From contig JBHJGM010000002.1 in NCBI GenBank assembly GCA_050331815.1, positions 248,001 to 312,000 on the forward strand: DNA of 64,000 bases. The letters are read 5' to 3'. Each line of letters begins with the position of its first letter. Within the stretch, counting starts at the first letter, position 1. The translations under genes were made by a program, and so were the position numbers. The notes under the pieces were generated by a model. The model had not been told where the DNA came from, did no database searches, and saw only the letters and a program-made list of their open reading frames with translations. Of this stretch, positions 53,669 to 61,569 are shown piece after piece. This DNA comes from JBHJGM01 sp050331815. Its GTDB lineage: Bacteria > Verrucomicrobiota > Verrucomicrobiia > Opitutales > JBHJGM01.

Positions 53669-53716
53669 CGCTGCCGAGACTGCCAGAGCCTGCGCCCGGC
53701 AAAAGCAAAATCCGCC

Positions 53717-54058
53717 TTAACCCACGCGTTCGGCTTTTTGCCACTGTCCCAGCGCGGCCCAGCGGCGACGCTCCACCTGTGCCTGCACACGGCGTCGCAC
53801 GTGCGTTTCGACCCGCTCGGACAAAGGACCGCGATCCACGGCGGGCACGGCCCAGTCCGCCCCGGCCCGAAACAGGACCGGCACGACCTCGTCCATGCGC
53901 AGGTGCTCGAAGACGTCTTCGTCGTAAAGCGCCTTCAAACCCTCACGCGTGCGGCACAAAAAATGCGACTCAGCTTGTGGAAACGACCGCGGGACCAACG
54001 TCACCCAGTCCAGGTGCATCGGTACAGCCCCTTCGGCCTCCGATTTTAATGGTGTCAT
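53717..54058 (-). CDS. Small hypothetical protein upstream of recC
   Basis: A 113-residue charged, soluble protein without signal peptide. Features are a mixed start (HLDWVTLVPRSFPQAESHFLCRTREGLKALYDEDVF) and a basic helical C-terminus (ERVETHVRRRVQAQVERRRWAALGQWQKAERVG) that might bind nucleic acid. An AAGGGGGAT ribosome binding site precedes ATG 54058. It is 48 bases before recC on the same strand, so it may be transcribed with recCBD. The family is not recognised. Confidence 0.65.
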   Translation of the reverse strand: MTPLKSEAEGAVPMHLDWVTLVPRSFPQAESHFLCRTREGLKALYDEDVFEHLRMDEVVPVLFRAGADWAVPAVDRGPLSERVETHVRRRVQAQVERRRWAALGQWQKAERVG

Positions 54059-54222
54059 TGTGCATCCCCCTTGCTTGAATTTCCCCATCTGTCCTGAAGC
54101 AAAAACCACGCGCGGCGGCACCGGCGCCGCACTCAAACACCTTTTTTACACATTTGCCGTAAATTCTGTCCAACATTCGCAAATGAAACGGGAATGTATC
54201 ACGTCAAAGGCAATATTTGACC

Positions 54223-56628
54223 ATGCCTGGGATTGAGGGTGCTTCGTTTTTTACGCTGCTGGCCGGTTCCGCCGAGCCGGTCCAACTCGTCACCGATCTG
54301 GGGCTGGTCACGTTGGCGGCGGCGCTGGTAGCGCTGATTTTCCACGCGCTGCGCATTCCGGTTTTCCTGGGTTATGTCCTTGCGGGCTTGCTGCTTGGCT
54401 CCGACAGCATGCCCTGGGCGCCGTTGGTTCGCCTTGAGGCCATCACCGATCTGAAGGAGATGGGGGTTGTCTTCCTGATGTTTTACATCGGGCTGGAGAT
54501 GGACCTCAGCATCCTGCGCCGCGTGCTGGCCCCCGCCTTTACCGCGCTTTGCCTGCAAACGGCAGCTTTCCTGTTCCTGGGGCTTCAGGTCGCGCCGTTA
54601 ATCGGCTACAGCTCCACCCAAGGCCTGTTTTTGGGCGGAATCCTGGCCATCAGTTCCTCCATGGTGACGATCTCCGTCCTGCAGGAATTGGGACGCCTGC
54701 GCATGCCGCACGGTCAGCTGGCTTTGGGTGTGCTCATCCTGGAGGACGTGGTGGCGGTCGCTCTGCTGGTCATCTTGTCGGGTGTCGGCTTGTCGGGCCG
54801 CTTTGACTGGGGCAACGTCTGGGCTGTCTCGCTGGGTCTGGGCATTTTTGTGGTGCTCGTGTTTTTCCTGGGCAAACTGGTTGCGCCCTCGGCAGTCCGA
54901 TTGATGGAGAAAGTCGCCCGCCCCGAGCTGCTGACCTTGTCCGTGGTGGGTGTTGTCTTGGGCGTGAGCATGCTGGCGCAGGAGCTGGATTTTTCAGTCG
55001 CCCTGGGCGCGTTCCTGGCTGGCTCGATTCTCTCGCAGACCTCCCTCTCCGACGAGATCGAGCACGCGACCGCCTCTTTGCGCAGTCTCTTCCTGGCCGT
55101 CTTCTTTGTTGCGGTGGGCATGATCATCGACCTGGGCCTGCTCATCGACAACGCCTGGATCATCCTCCTGCTGTCCTTCCTTACCGTTACAGTAAAAATC
55201 GCTACCTGTTGGCTGGGCTTCTTTCTGGGTGGGCAGCGTGCCTCGTCCGCCTTTCGCGCCAGTGTGGCCAAGGCCCAGATCGGTGAGTTCGGCTTCATCA
55301 TAGCCGGGCTCGCGATCAGTCTCGGCGTCAATGACAACGACCTGATGGCCATTGCCGTGGGTGTGTCGATGATCTCCTCCACCTGCGCCCTGCTCATGAC
55401 GGTGCGCTCGGACGCTTTGTTCGAAGCCGTACGCCGACGCTCCCCTCAGGCCTTTTTGCAGATTTTTTCATTCTACGGCACCTTCCGCGGCTCCATTCAA
55501 CAGAGCTTGGGCCGCAGCATGGTCTTAAAACTGACCCGCCGTCCGCTGTTACAGATCGTGCTCAATCTCTTTCTCGTGGCCGGGTTCATCGCCGCCGGGT
55601 CCATCCTCAGTAACTGGCTGGAGGCAGAGATCGAGCCCGCCACCTCCGAGTGGCTCATCCCCGTGGTCTGGCTGCCGGTCGCGCTGGTGGTTGCCCTTTT
55701 TGCCATCGCCATCATTCGCAACCTCAACGCCATTGTCTTGATCCTGTCCGAGGCGGCCTTTGGGGCCGTGGCCGCCCAGGAACAGTTCAAGGGACGCCTG
55801 CGCAACATCTTTCACAACCTCGTTCTCGTGCTGGTGGCCGTGTTGATCGGTGGCTTCTTCTTCGCGGTCGCCTCGACGCACCTGCCCACCGGGGTCGGCC
55901 TGACCGGTTTCATCCTGACCCTTGGCCTGGCCGGCATTTTCTCCTGGCGACACATGATCCGCGTGAACAGCCAGGTCGAGTTGCTCTTCATGCGCTCCTT
56001 TGAGCAGCAGACCAGTAACGTCGACGCCACTGCCCGGCAGAATGCCCTGCGCGAGATCTCCGAAAAGTATCCCTGGCCCGTTGTCCTGCATGAGTACAAC
56101 GTCAAGCCCGGCACTGCCGCCGCGGGCCAAAATCTGAAAACCCTCGGGCTGCGTGAGAAAACCGGCACCTCCATTGTCGCCTTTTCGCGGCAGGGCACCG
56201 TGCAGTACAACCCCGACGCCGACTTCCAGATCTTCCCGGGCGACCACCTTTTCCTCTTCGGCGAGCAGACCCAGATCGACGATGCCCGTCGCCTGCTCGA
56301 TCAAACCTCCGACGCCACCTCCGCCCCGCTGAGCGGCCCTGCCAGTTTCGAGGTCGAGCAACTCTTTATCGACGCCGCCAGTGAACTGGCCGGTAACACC
56401 CTGGCCGGTGCTAACCTGCGCCGCCAACACGGGGTGACCGTGCTCGGCATCCAGCGCGGGGACCGCCGCACGACCTCACCTGGCCCCGAAGAAATTCTCC
56501 AGCCCGGCGACGTGCTCTACGTTATCGGCGACCGCTCCGGCATCGAGCGTCTGCAAAAAGGCACTCCCACGGCGGGTCCAGACACCCCCACCGGCACCCC
56601 CGAGCCCGAGCCGGCGACCACCCCCTAA
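54223..56628 (+). CDS. CPA2-family cation/proton antiporter with twin RCK_C (TrkA_C) domains
   Basis: An 801-residue inner-membrane antiporter of the Kef/GerN/CPA2 type. The N-terminal 380 residues form about 12 helices with RIPVFLGYVLAGLLLGSDSMPW, MGVVFLMFYIGLEMDL, and ISSSMVTISVLQELGRLRMPHGQLALGVLILEDVVAVALLVI, including the ED transport-site pair. A second hydrophobic block of four helices follows (about 440-590). The C-terminus has two RCK_C domains (LHEYNVKPGTAAAGQNLKTLG and FEVEQLFIDAASELAGNTLAGANLRR), without an NAD-binding RCK_N domain. Potassium or sodium exchange with protons is likely; gating ligand unknown. Confidence 0.88.
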   Translation: MPGIEGASFFTLLAGSAEPVQLVTDLGLVTLAAALVALIFHALRIPVFLGYVLAGLLLGSDSMPWAPLVRLEAITDLKEMGVVFLMFYIGLEMDLSILRRVLAPAFTALCLQTAAFLFLGLQVAPLIGYSSTQGLFLGGILAISSSMVTISVLQELGRLRMPHGQLALGVLILEDVVAVALLVILSGVGLSGRFDWGNVWAVSLGLGIFVVLVFFLGKLVAPSAVRLMEKVARPELLTLSVVGVVLGVSMLAQELDFSVALGAFLAGSILSQTSLSDEIEHATASLRSLFLAVFFVAVGMIIDLGLLIDNAWIILLLSFLTVTVKIATCWLGFFLGGQRASSAFRASVAKAQIGEFGFIIAGLAISLGVNDNDLMAIAVGVSMISSTCALLMTVRSDALFEAVRRRSPQAFLQIFSFYGTFRGSIQQSLGRSMVLKLTRRPLLQIVLNLFLVAGFIAAGSILSNWLEAEIEPATSEWLIPVVWLPVALVVALFAIAIIRNLNAIVLILSEAAFGAVAAQEQFKGRLRNIFHNLVLVLVAVLIGGFFFAVASTHLPTGVGLTGFILTLGLAGIFSWRHMIRVNSQVELLFMRSFEQQTSNVDATARQNALREISEKYPWPVVLHEYNVKPGTAAAGQNLKTLGLREKTGTSIVAFSRQGTVQYNPDADFQIFPGDHLFLFGEQTQIDDARRLLDQTSDATSAPLSGPASFEVEQLFIDAASELAGNTLAGANLRRQHGVTVLGIQRGDRRTTSPGPEEILQPGDVLYVIGDRSGIERLQKGTPTAGPDTPTGTPEPEPATTP

Positions 56629-56629
56629 G

Positions 56630-57361
56630 ATGCCCGCCACGCACCCACTCGTCAGCGCGGCGCAAAAGCTGCGTCGCGGCGTCAACGCCCTGTCTTTCGG
56701 CCCGCCCGTCGCCTTTGTCTACAACCCTCTCGACTACGCCTTCGAGCCACACCGCGAGTACCTTGAGCGTTTTGGCTCTGGCGCCAAGCGCATCGTCTTT
56801 TTCGGGATGAATCCTGGCCCCTGGGGCATGACCCAGACCGGCATCCCCTTTGGCGAAGTCGCCGCCGCCCGCGACTGGATGCGTATCGTCTCACGGCCCA
56901 AGTCCCCCGAAAAGCAGCACCCCAAGCGCCCCATCGAAGGCTACGCTTGCGCGCGCTCCGAGGTGAGCGGTCGTCGCCTCTGGGGTCTCTTCGCTGAACG
57001 CTTCGACAAGCCAAAAAACTTCTTCCGCGAGCACTTTGTTGCCAACTACTGTCCGCTGGTTTTTCTTGAGGACACCGGGCGCAATCGCACACCCGACAAG
57101 CTCCCGGTCGCTGAGTCCCAACCCCTGACCCGCCTCTGCGACGCCCACCTGCGCGCCGTTGTCGAATCCCTTGAACCGGAGTGGGTCGTCGGGGTGGGGC
57201 AGTTTGCCGAAAAGCGCGCCCGTACCGTTTTGGAAGCGTTGCCCAACCCGCCGCAGGTGGGCACCATCCTGCACCCCAGTCCAGCCAGCCCGGCCGCCAA
57301 CCGCGACTGGGCCGGTGCCGCCACCCGCCAAATGATTGACCTGGGTTTGTGGAAGGCCTAA
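56630..57361 (+). CDS. SMUG1-type uracil-DNA glycosylase
   Basis: A 243-residue base-excision glycosylase of UDG family 3. The two family motifs are clear: GMNPGPWGMTQTGIPFGE (motif 1, containing the water-activating Asn) and HPSPASPAANRDW (motif 2). The segments AFVYNPLDYAFEPHREYLERFG and HFVANYCPLVFLEDTGRNRTPDKL are also typical. SMUG1 is best known in animals and occurs in a limited set of bacteria. It starts one base after the antiporter stop and its own stop overlaps the frame of the next gene, so it is in a plus-strand operon. Confidence 0.9.
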   Translation: MPATHPLVSAAQKLRRGVNALSFGPPVAFVYNPLDYAFEPHREYLERFGSGAKRIVFFGMNPGPWGMTQTGIPFGEVAAARDWMRIVSRPKSPEKQHPKRPIEGYACARSEVSGRRLWGLFAERFDKPKNFFREHFVANYCPLVFLEDTGRNRTPDKLPVAESQPLTRLCDAHLRAVVESLEPEWVVGVGQFAEKRARTVLEALPNPPQVGTILHPSPASPAANRDWAGAATRQMIDLGLWKA

Positions 57362-57372
57362 CGCCAGTCCCC

Positions 57373-58530
57373 ATGCAATTGCCGCAGCCCGCTCGACCCG
57401 TCTGGGTTGCCGAGGCCACGCGCCTGGCCCGCCCGCTTTTGAGCACGCTTGCCGCGCGACGCTTTCACACAAACTTCAATCCGGAAGGTCGGCAGCCGGC
57501 TGAGCGCGTTCAGTTTGCAGCTCTGGAAGCGTTGTCTCGACTGCTCAACGGAATCGCCCCCTGGTTGCAACCCGCGCTGGAAACCGAGCGGGAGGAGGCC
57601 GCTCAGCGTGAAAATCTGCGCGCGCTCGCGCTCGAGGCAATCGCAGCTGTGGCCGACCTGGATTCGCCCGACTTCGCGAATTGGGCCGCAACGGGTCAAC
57701 AGCCGCTGGTGGATGCCGCCTTTCTCGCCCAAGCCTTCTTGCGCGCGCCCGAAGCCCTTTGGGATCCGCTCGATGAAGTGGTTAAATCACAGGTCCTCGG
57801 CGGCATCCGAGCCTGCCGTTCGGTCCTGCCTGGCTTTAACAACTGGCTCCTCTTTGCCGCCACCAACGAAGCTTTTCTGTATCGCCAGGGCCAAGCCCAC
57901 GATACGCTGCGCGTGGCCACCGCGCTGCAATTTCACGAGGACTGGTACAAGGGCGATGGTTGCTACGGCGACGGCCCAAGTCTGCGCATGGACCACTATA
58001 ACAGTTTTGTTATACAGCCCATGCTGCTCGATGTTCTGGAAACTTTCGCCGATGAAGCCCGCTTCGATCGTTTTCGCGCGCCCATGTGCAAACGAGCCCA
58101 GCGCTATGCCGAAATTCAGGAACGCATGATCTCTCCTGACGGCTTTTTCCCTCCCTTGGGGCGGTCCATAACGTACCGCGGTGGTGCTTTCCACCACCTC
58201 GCTTACATGTCATGGCGTGACGACCTGCCCGAAACGCTACAACCGGCGCAAGTCCGTGGTGCACTGACCGCTGTCATGCAACGCACCCTCACCGCTCCGG
58301 GCACCTACGCAGAGGATGGATTTCTGAATATCGGTCTGCATGGCAAGCAGCCTTCGCTGGGCGAGAGCTATATCTCGCGTGCTAGTGTCTACTTGGCCAG
58401 TTGTATCTTTCTTCCCTTAGGTTTGCCTCCGGAGCATTCTTTCTGGTCCGCTCCCGATTGCGACTGGACTGCGCGTGCCCTTGCCACAGGAGCCGACCTC
58501 GCCGCTGACCATGCCCTCTCCGACAACTGA
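57373..58530 (+). CDS. DUF2264-domain protein
   Basis: A 385-residue, probably cytosolic protein with an alpha/alpha-toroid appearance (repeated amphipathic helices). The DUF2264 signature is visible in the middle: LPGFNNWLLFAATNEAFLYRQG, FHEDWYKGDGCYGDGPSLRMDHYNSFVIQPMLLDVLE, RAQRYAEIQERMISPDGFFPPLGRSITYRGGAFHHLAYMSWRDDLP. DUF2264 proteins are often found with polysaccharide-degradation enzymes and may act on oligosaccharides, but activity is unproven. ATG 57373 is chosen over GTG 57349, which would overlap the glycosylase gene. Confidence 0.85.
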   Translation: MQLPQPARPVWVAEATRLARPLLSTLAARRFHTNFNPEGRQPAERVQFAALEALSRLLNGIAPWLQPALETEREEAAQRENLRALALEAIAAVADLDSPDFANWAATGQQPLVDAAFLAQAFLRAPEALWDPLDEVVKSQVLGGIRACRSVLPGFNNWLLFAATNEAFLYRQGQAHDTLRVATALQFHEDWYKGDGCYGDGPSLRMDHYNSFVIQPMLLDVLETFADEARFDRFRAPMCKRAQRYAEIQERMISPDGFFPPLGRSITYRGGAFHHLAYMSWRDDLPETLQPAQVRGALTAVMQRTLTAPGTYAEDGFLNIGLHGKQPSLGESYISRASVYLASCIFLPLGLPPEHSFWSAPDCDWTARALATGADLAADHALSDN

Positions 58531-58533
58531 GCC

Positions 58534-60228
58534 ATGAGCGATTTGACGCCCCCAATCCAGCCTTGGCGAAAAGGGTGTGCCCTGCTTGTTTTTCTGGCCA
58601 CCTTCGGCCTGGTTCCTTTGCACGCCATCGAGGCCCTCGACCTGAATGCCCTCCACGCCCTCTGGCCAACGGTGGTTGCCTTGTCGGTGGTGCTGCTGCT
58701 GCGTCGGGCCATCGTCGGCCTGCTGGCGGGCGCGGTCGCCGGCGCTATCCTGCTGGCCGAGGGCGATCCCTGGCAGGCGTACCTCACCCTGGCCGCTGAT
58801 CACTTTGCGCCCATTTTCGACGGTCCCTGGCGGGTCGGCGCGATTGCGTTCACCCTCATGATGGGCGGCTTCGCGGGCGTCATCGAAAAGGGCGGGGGCC
58901 TGATCGCGCTTTTTAATCGCTTGCAGCGAACCGGCGGCGACGCTTCAAAGCGCCTGCAACTGGGCTCCTTAGGCCTCGGCCTGGTGTGCTTTTTCGACGG
59001 GCTGGCCAACAGCATGCTTGTCGGCCGCATCACACGCAACCTGGCGCGGCCCTGCGGTGTTTCCCGCGTAAAACTTGCCTACATTGTCGACTCGACCAGT
59101 GCGGCGGTCGCCTGCATCGCCTTCTTCTCCACTTGGATCGCCGCTCAACTGGCCTACATCAGCGAGGGCTTTGCCCGCCTTCAATACGAGGGCAATGCCT
59201 ACCTTTATTTCTTCGGCTCCATCCCGCTCAACTTCTACTGCTGGTTCACCCTCGTCCTGGTGGCAGTCTCCGCCTGGAAGCACTTCAACCCGGGTCCCAT
59301 GAGTAAATACGAGGCTGCCGCCCAAGCCGCCCAAACCGCATACGCAGTTGCTGAAACACGTATTCAAAATCCCGTGACGCCATCCAGATCCGGCGCGCTG
59401 GCCTCTGCCTTTGCTCCGCTGGTGGTCTTGATTTTGGCCATGCCCGCTGGCTTTTACTTTCTGGGCCTGCCCGAGGCGGACCCCCAGGCCAGCTACTTCC
59501 CTCTCACTCAGGACAAAATCACCGGGGCCTTTGGCTCCAATGCGGGCCCGCTCGTTCTAATCCTCGCCAGTCTCGCCGCCACGCTGGCAGCCTTCGCCTT
59601 CTGGCCCTGGAAATCCACTTCCGAAAAACCCACCCAGGCCTACGCCGACGGCGCCAAAGCGCTGCTGCCGCCGGTGGGCATCCTGCTCTCGGCCTGGCTC
59701 CTGGGCAATGTGCTCGGCGCGCTCGGGGCGAACGAAATCATCGCCAGCGTGGTCAGCGACAACCTCCCCATCTGGTCGCTGCCGGCGGCAATTTTCGTAA
59801 CCGGTGCCTTCATCGCATTTTCGACCGGGACCTCCTGGGGCACCATGGGCATCCTCACTCCGCTGGCGATCGAAGTCGTTGGCCTGCACCCGGGTTTGGT
59901 TGAAAGCGCCGCCGGGGCCGAGTTGCTGTTTTCCGCCGCCGTCGCCGCGGTGTTCAGCGGGGCGGTCTTTGGCGATCACTGCTCGCCCATCAGCGATACG
60001 ACAGTGGTCTCCGCAATCGCGACAGATGTTGAACCCGTCGACCACGTAAAGACCCAGATGCCTTTTGCGCTCATCGCGGCATTTCTGGCGTTGGTCGTCG
60101 GCTTCCTTCCGGCCGGCCTGGGCCTGCCCGGCTGGCTGCTGTTGCCGCTGGGTATCGGCGTGCTGCTGGCGCTGCCGGTTATCTTCCGGGGCGCCAGGAC
60201 TCCATCGCCGCCACCAGCAACGGTTTAA
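58534..60228 (+). CDS. NhaC-family Na+/H+ antiporter
   Basis: A 564-residue membrane protein with about 12 helices. Family motifs are VVALSVVLLLRRAIVGLLAGAVAGAILL at the start, VCFFDGLANSMLVGRITRNLARPCGVSRVKLAYIVDSTSAAVACIAFFSTWIAAQLAYI, and FSTGTSWGTMGILTPLAIEVVG with VFSGAVFGDHCSPISDTTVVSAIATDVEPVDHV near the end. The last is the hallmark of the NhaC/ArsB-like Pfam family PF03553. A long cytosolic loop at about 250-285 is Ala-rich. Na+ export is likely. Three bases after the DUF2264 gene. Confidence 0.93.
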   Translation: MSDLTPPIQPWRKGCALLVFLATFGLVPLHAIEALDLNALHALWPTVVALSVVLLLRRAIVGLLAGAVAGAILLAEGDPWQAYLTLAADHFAPIFDGPWRVGAIAFTLMMGGFAGVIEKGGGLIALFNRLQRTGGDASKRLQLGSLGLGLVCFFDGLANSMLVGRITRNLARPCGVSRVKLAYIVDSTSAAVACIAFFSTWIAAQLAYISEGFARLQYEGNAYLYFFGSIPLNFYCWFTLVLVAVSAWKHFNPGPMSKYEAAAQAAQTAYAVAETRIQNPVTPSRSGALASAFAPLVVLILAMPAGFYFLGLPEADPQASYFPLTQDKITGAFGSNAGPLVLILASLAATLAAFAFWPWKSTSEKPTQAYADGAKALLPPVGILLSAWLLGNVLGALGANEIIASVVSDNLPIWSLPAAIFVTGAFIAFSTGTSWGTMGILTPLAIEVVGLHPGLVESAAGAELLFSAAVAAVFSGAVFGDHCSPISDTTVVSAIATDVEPVDHVKTQMPFALIAAFLALVVGFLPAGLGLPGWLLLPLGIGVLLALPVIFRGARTPSPPPATV

Positions 60229-60280
60229 AACGTTTGCGGCCCAACTGCTGAAGATGCGTAAGCGACTCAGGCTTTCCGCG

Positions 60281-60321
60281 GCAGTCGAGGACCCGGAAGG
60301 AGAATCCGGGTCCAGGACTGC
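60281..60321. repeat. Perfect two-block inverted repeat in the spacer after the NhaC gene
   Basis: GCAGTC (60281-60286) pairs with GACTGC (60316-60321) and GGACCCGG (60289-60296) pairs with CCGGGTCC (60306-60313), separated by a symmetric 2x2 internal loop and closed by a 9-base loop. This 14-bp hairpin has no T-run on either side. It lies in a wider spacer with a second stem (see findings). Confidence 0.7.
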
Positions 60322-60362
60322 ATCCCGACTAATTGGGGTGATGTCGAGGGGGCTTGCTCGGA

Positions 60363-60422
60363 GGACGTTCGCTCCGGTGGAAACCGGTGGGGAAGCGGCT
60401 TGTGGTGCGGGCGAACGCGTCC
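60363..60422. ncRNA. Candidate structured RNA element (speculative)
   Basis: GGACG (60363-60367) pairs with CGTCC (60418-60422) and TTCGC (60368-60372) with GCGAA (60411-60415), with a two-base CG bulge. Nested inside is CCGGT-GGAA-ACCGG (60374-60387), a stem capped by a GNRA-type tetraloop. Together with the hairpin at 60281-60321 the arrangement looks like a folded RNA, but no known family (SRP, RNase P, tmRNA, 6S) is recognised. GC-rich DNA forms such stems by chance more often, hence low confidence. Confidence 0.3.
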
Positions 60423-60458
60423 AGGGGTAGGCTTGGAAAAAGAACAGTCAGGTAGCCA

Positions 60459-61175
60459 CTACATGTCCACGTACTGGATATAGTTCAAATAACGGTAATT
60501 GCGCAGGGAAACGATGCGCCCCTCCTGGGGCTCCACCGCGAACCAGCCGCGGTCCGTGCGGATCAAGTTCAGCGCGTGAATGATGCCCTTGTCGTGCTGG
60601 TTGACGATCATCACCGCGCAGGGCACGTCGCCGTGGCGGCTGCCACCGGAGCGCAGATTGGCCAGCACAAGGTTCTGCTTATAAAAATTCGAGTAATTGT
60701 CACAATCCATACCTTCAGCATGGTAATCCGTGTCCAGGTAGCGCAGGTACCAGTCAAAGAACGGCTGGTACTCCTCGTTCATCCAGGTGTGTGAGGGCAC
60801 CACGTAACGGTTGTCCGTCACGTTGAAACGCGTGCGCACCCCGCTGGAGCGCAATTCGGCCAGAATTTCATCGCGACCCAGGGTTTGGCCTGGCTCATGG
60901 CTGACATAGCTCGGAGGCAGGGGTAAATCACGATTGGGCGCTGCCGGGGCGACAGCGGAGGTCGTCGAGTCCATAGAGCGCAGTTCAATACGCTCTCCCA
61001 GAACGACGGTGGGCTTTGGGGGTTTGGCGGGGTAGATCATCGCGGGCGGCAGCTTTACGGTCGAATACGTACTGGGGTCGACCGAGTTGCAGCCGGTGAG
61101 GACGAGACTTCCCGCAACAGCCAGCAAGAGCACCATGCGCCAAGGGGCGCGAATCAGGCTGCTGAATGTTTGCAT
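60459..61175 (-). CDS. Lipoprotein with a transglutaminase/papain-like Cys-His domain
   Basis: A 238-residue exported lipoprotein: signal sequence with lipobox (LLAVAGSLVLTGCNS, lipidated Cys about residue 29). After a Pro-rich linker (about 40-85), the C-terminal domain has HTWMNEEYQPFFDWYLRYLDTDYHAEGMDCDNYSNFYKQNLVL, VMIVNQHDKGIIHALNLIRTDRGWFAVEPQEG. The order Cys (MDCDNYS), His (IIHALN) and an acidic residue (VEPQ) resembles the catalytic triad of transglutaminase-like or papain-fold cysteine proteases. The exact family is not recognised and activity is inferred. The start codon follows AGGGGG too closely, so the true start might differ. Confidence 0.7.
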   Translation of the reverse strand: MQTFSSLIRAPWRMVLLLAVAGSLVLTGCNSVDPSTYSTVKLPPAMIYPAKPPKPTVVLGERIELRSMDSTTSAVAPAAPNRDLPLPPSYVSHEPGQTLGRDEILAELRSSGVRTRFNVTDNRYVVPSHTWMNEEYQPFFDWYLRYLDTDYHAEGMDCDNYSNFYKQNLVLANLRSGGSRHGDVPCAVMIVNQHDKGIIHALNLIRTDRGWFAVEPQEGRIVSLRNYRYLNYIQYVDM

Positions 61176-61569
61176 GCCCCCTAAGTCGGGGCTTGATAAT
61201 CAACATTCAGTCAGCCCGGGACATCATTGGTCACTGTAAGGTAACTTTACGTTGACTCTCATAACTTCTACTGAGTATTCGCAGCAGGAAGCGAATTCAT
61301 TTGTCCTGATAAAGAGACTTTTGAGGTATCTAAAGTCGAAAGATGTGGGTTCTATGCATCGAAATCGCTGTTTGAAAGCACGTTACGTAGTCGAGTGTAT
61401 GCAGCTTCCGCCTCGCCTAACACCTATATACACATTTTAGTGACATTTAGCTCAATGAGTCCCTATCGACAGACAAATCACCGTCAAAGTCACTTTTAAT
61501 AGATAATTGCTAGAGATAAGCTCCAGCTCCTGATTCCGCAAGAGGCGGCTACCAATACCGACGCAATGC
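61176..61569. other. AT-richer intergenic region between the lipoprotein gene and dxs
   Basis: A 394-base spacer visibly lower in GC than its surroundings. It holds a TTGACT box (61252-61257) with a weak TATTCG 18 bases later in the plus direction. Near the far end is an interrupted inverted repeat AGTGAC-A-TTT (61439 on) / AAAGTCACT (ending 61494), followed by TTTTAAT. It may contain a small RNA or just the lipoprotein promoter. No convincing ORF: the only open frame (61252-61440, TTG start) has no gene-like composition. Confidence 0.4.

Noticed and set aside
60065..60430. Plus-strand frame running through the NhaC C-terminus into the spacer
   Set aside because: The first half is out of frame with NhaC and the second half covers the hairpins; composition is not gene-like. 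I treat the spacer as possible RNA instead.
61252..61440. 62-codon plus-strand frame in the AT-richer spacer
   Set aside because: TTG start, no ribosome binding site, no similarity pattern; more likely untranslated.
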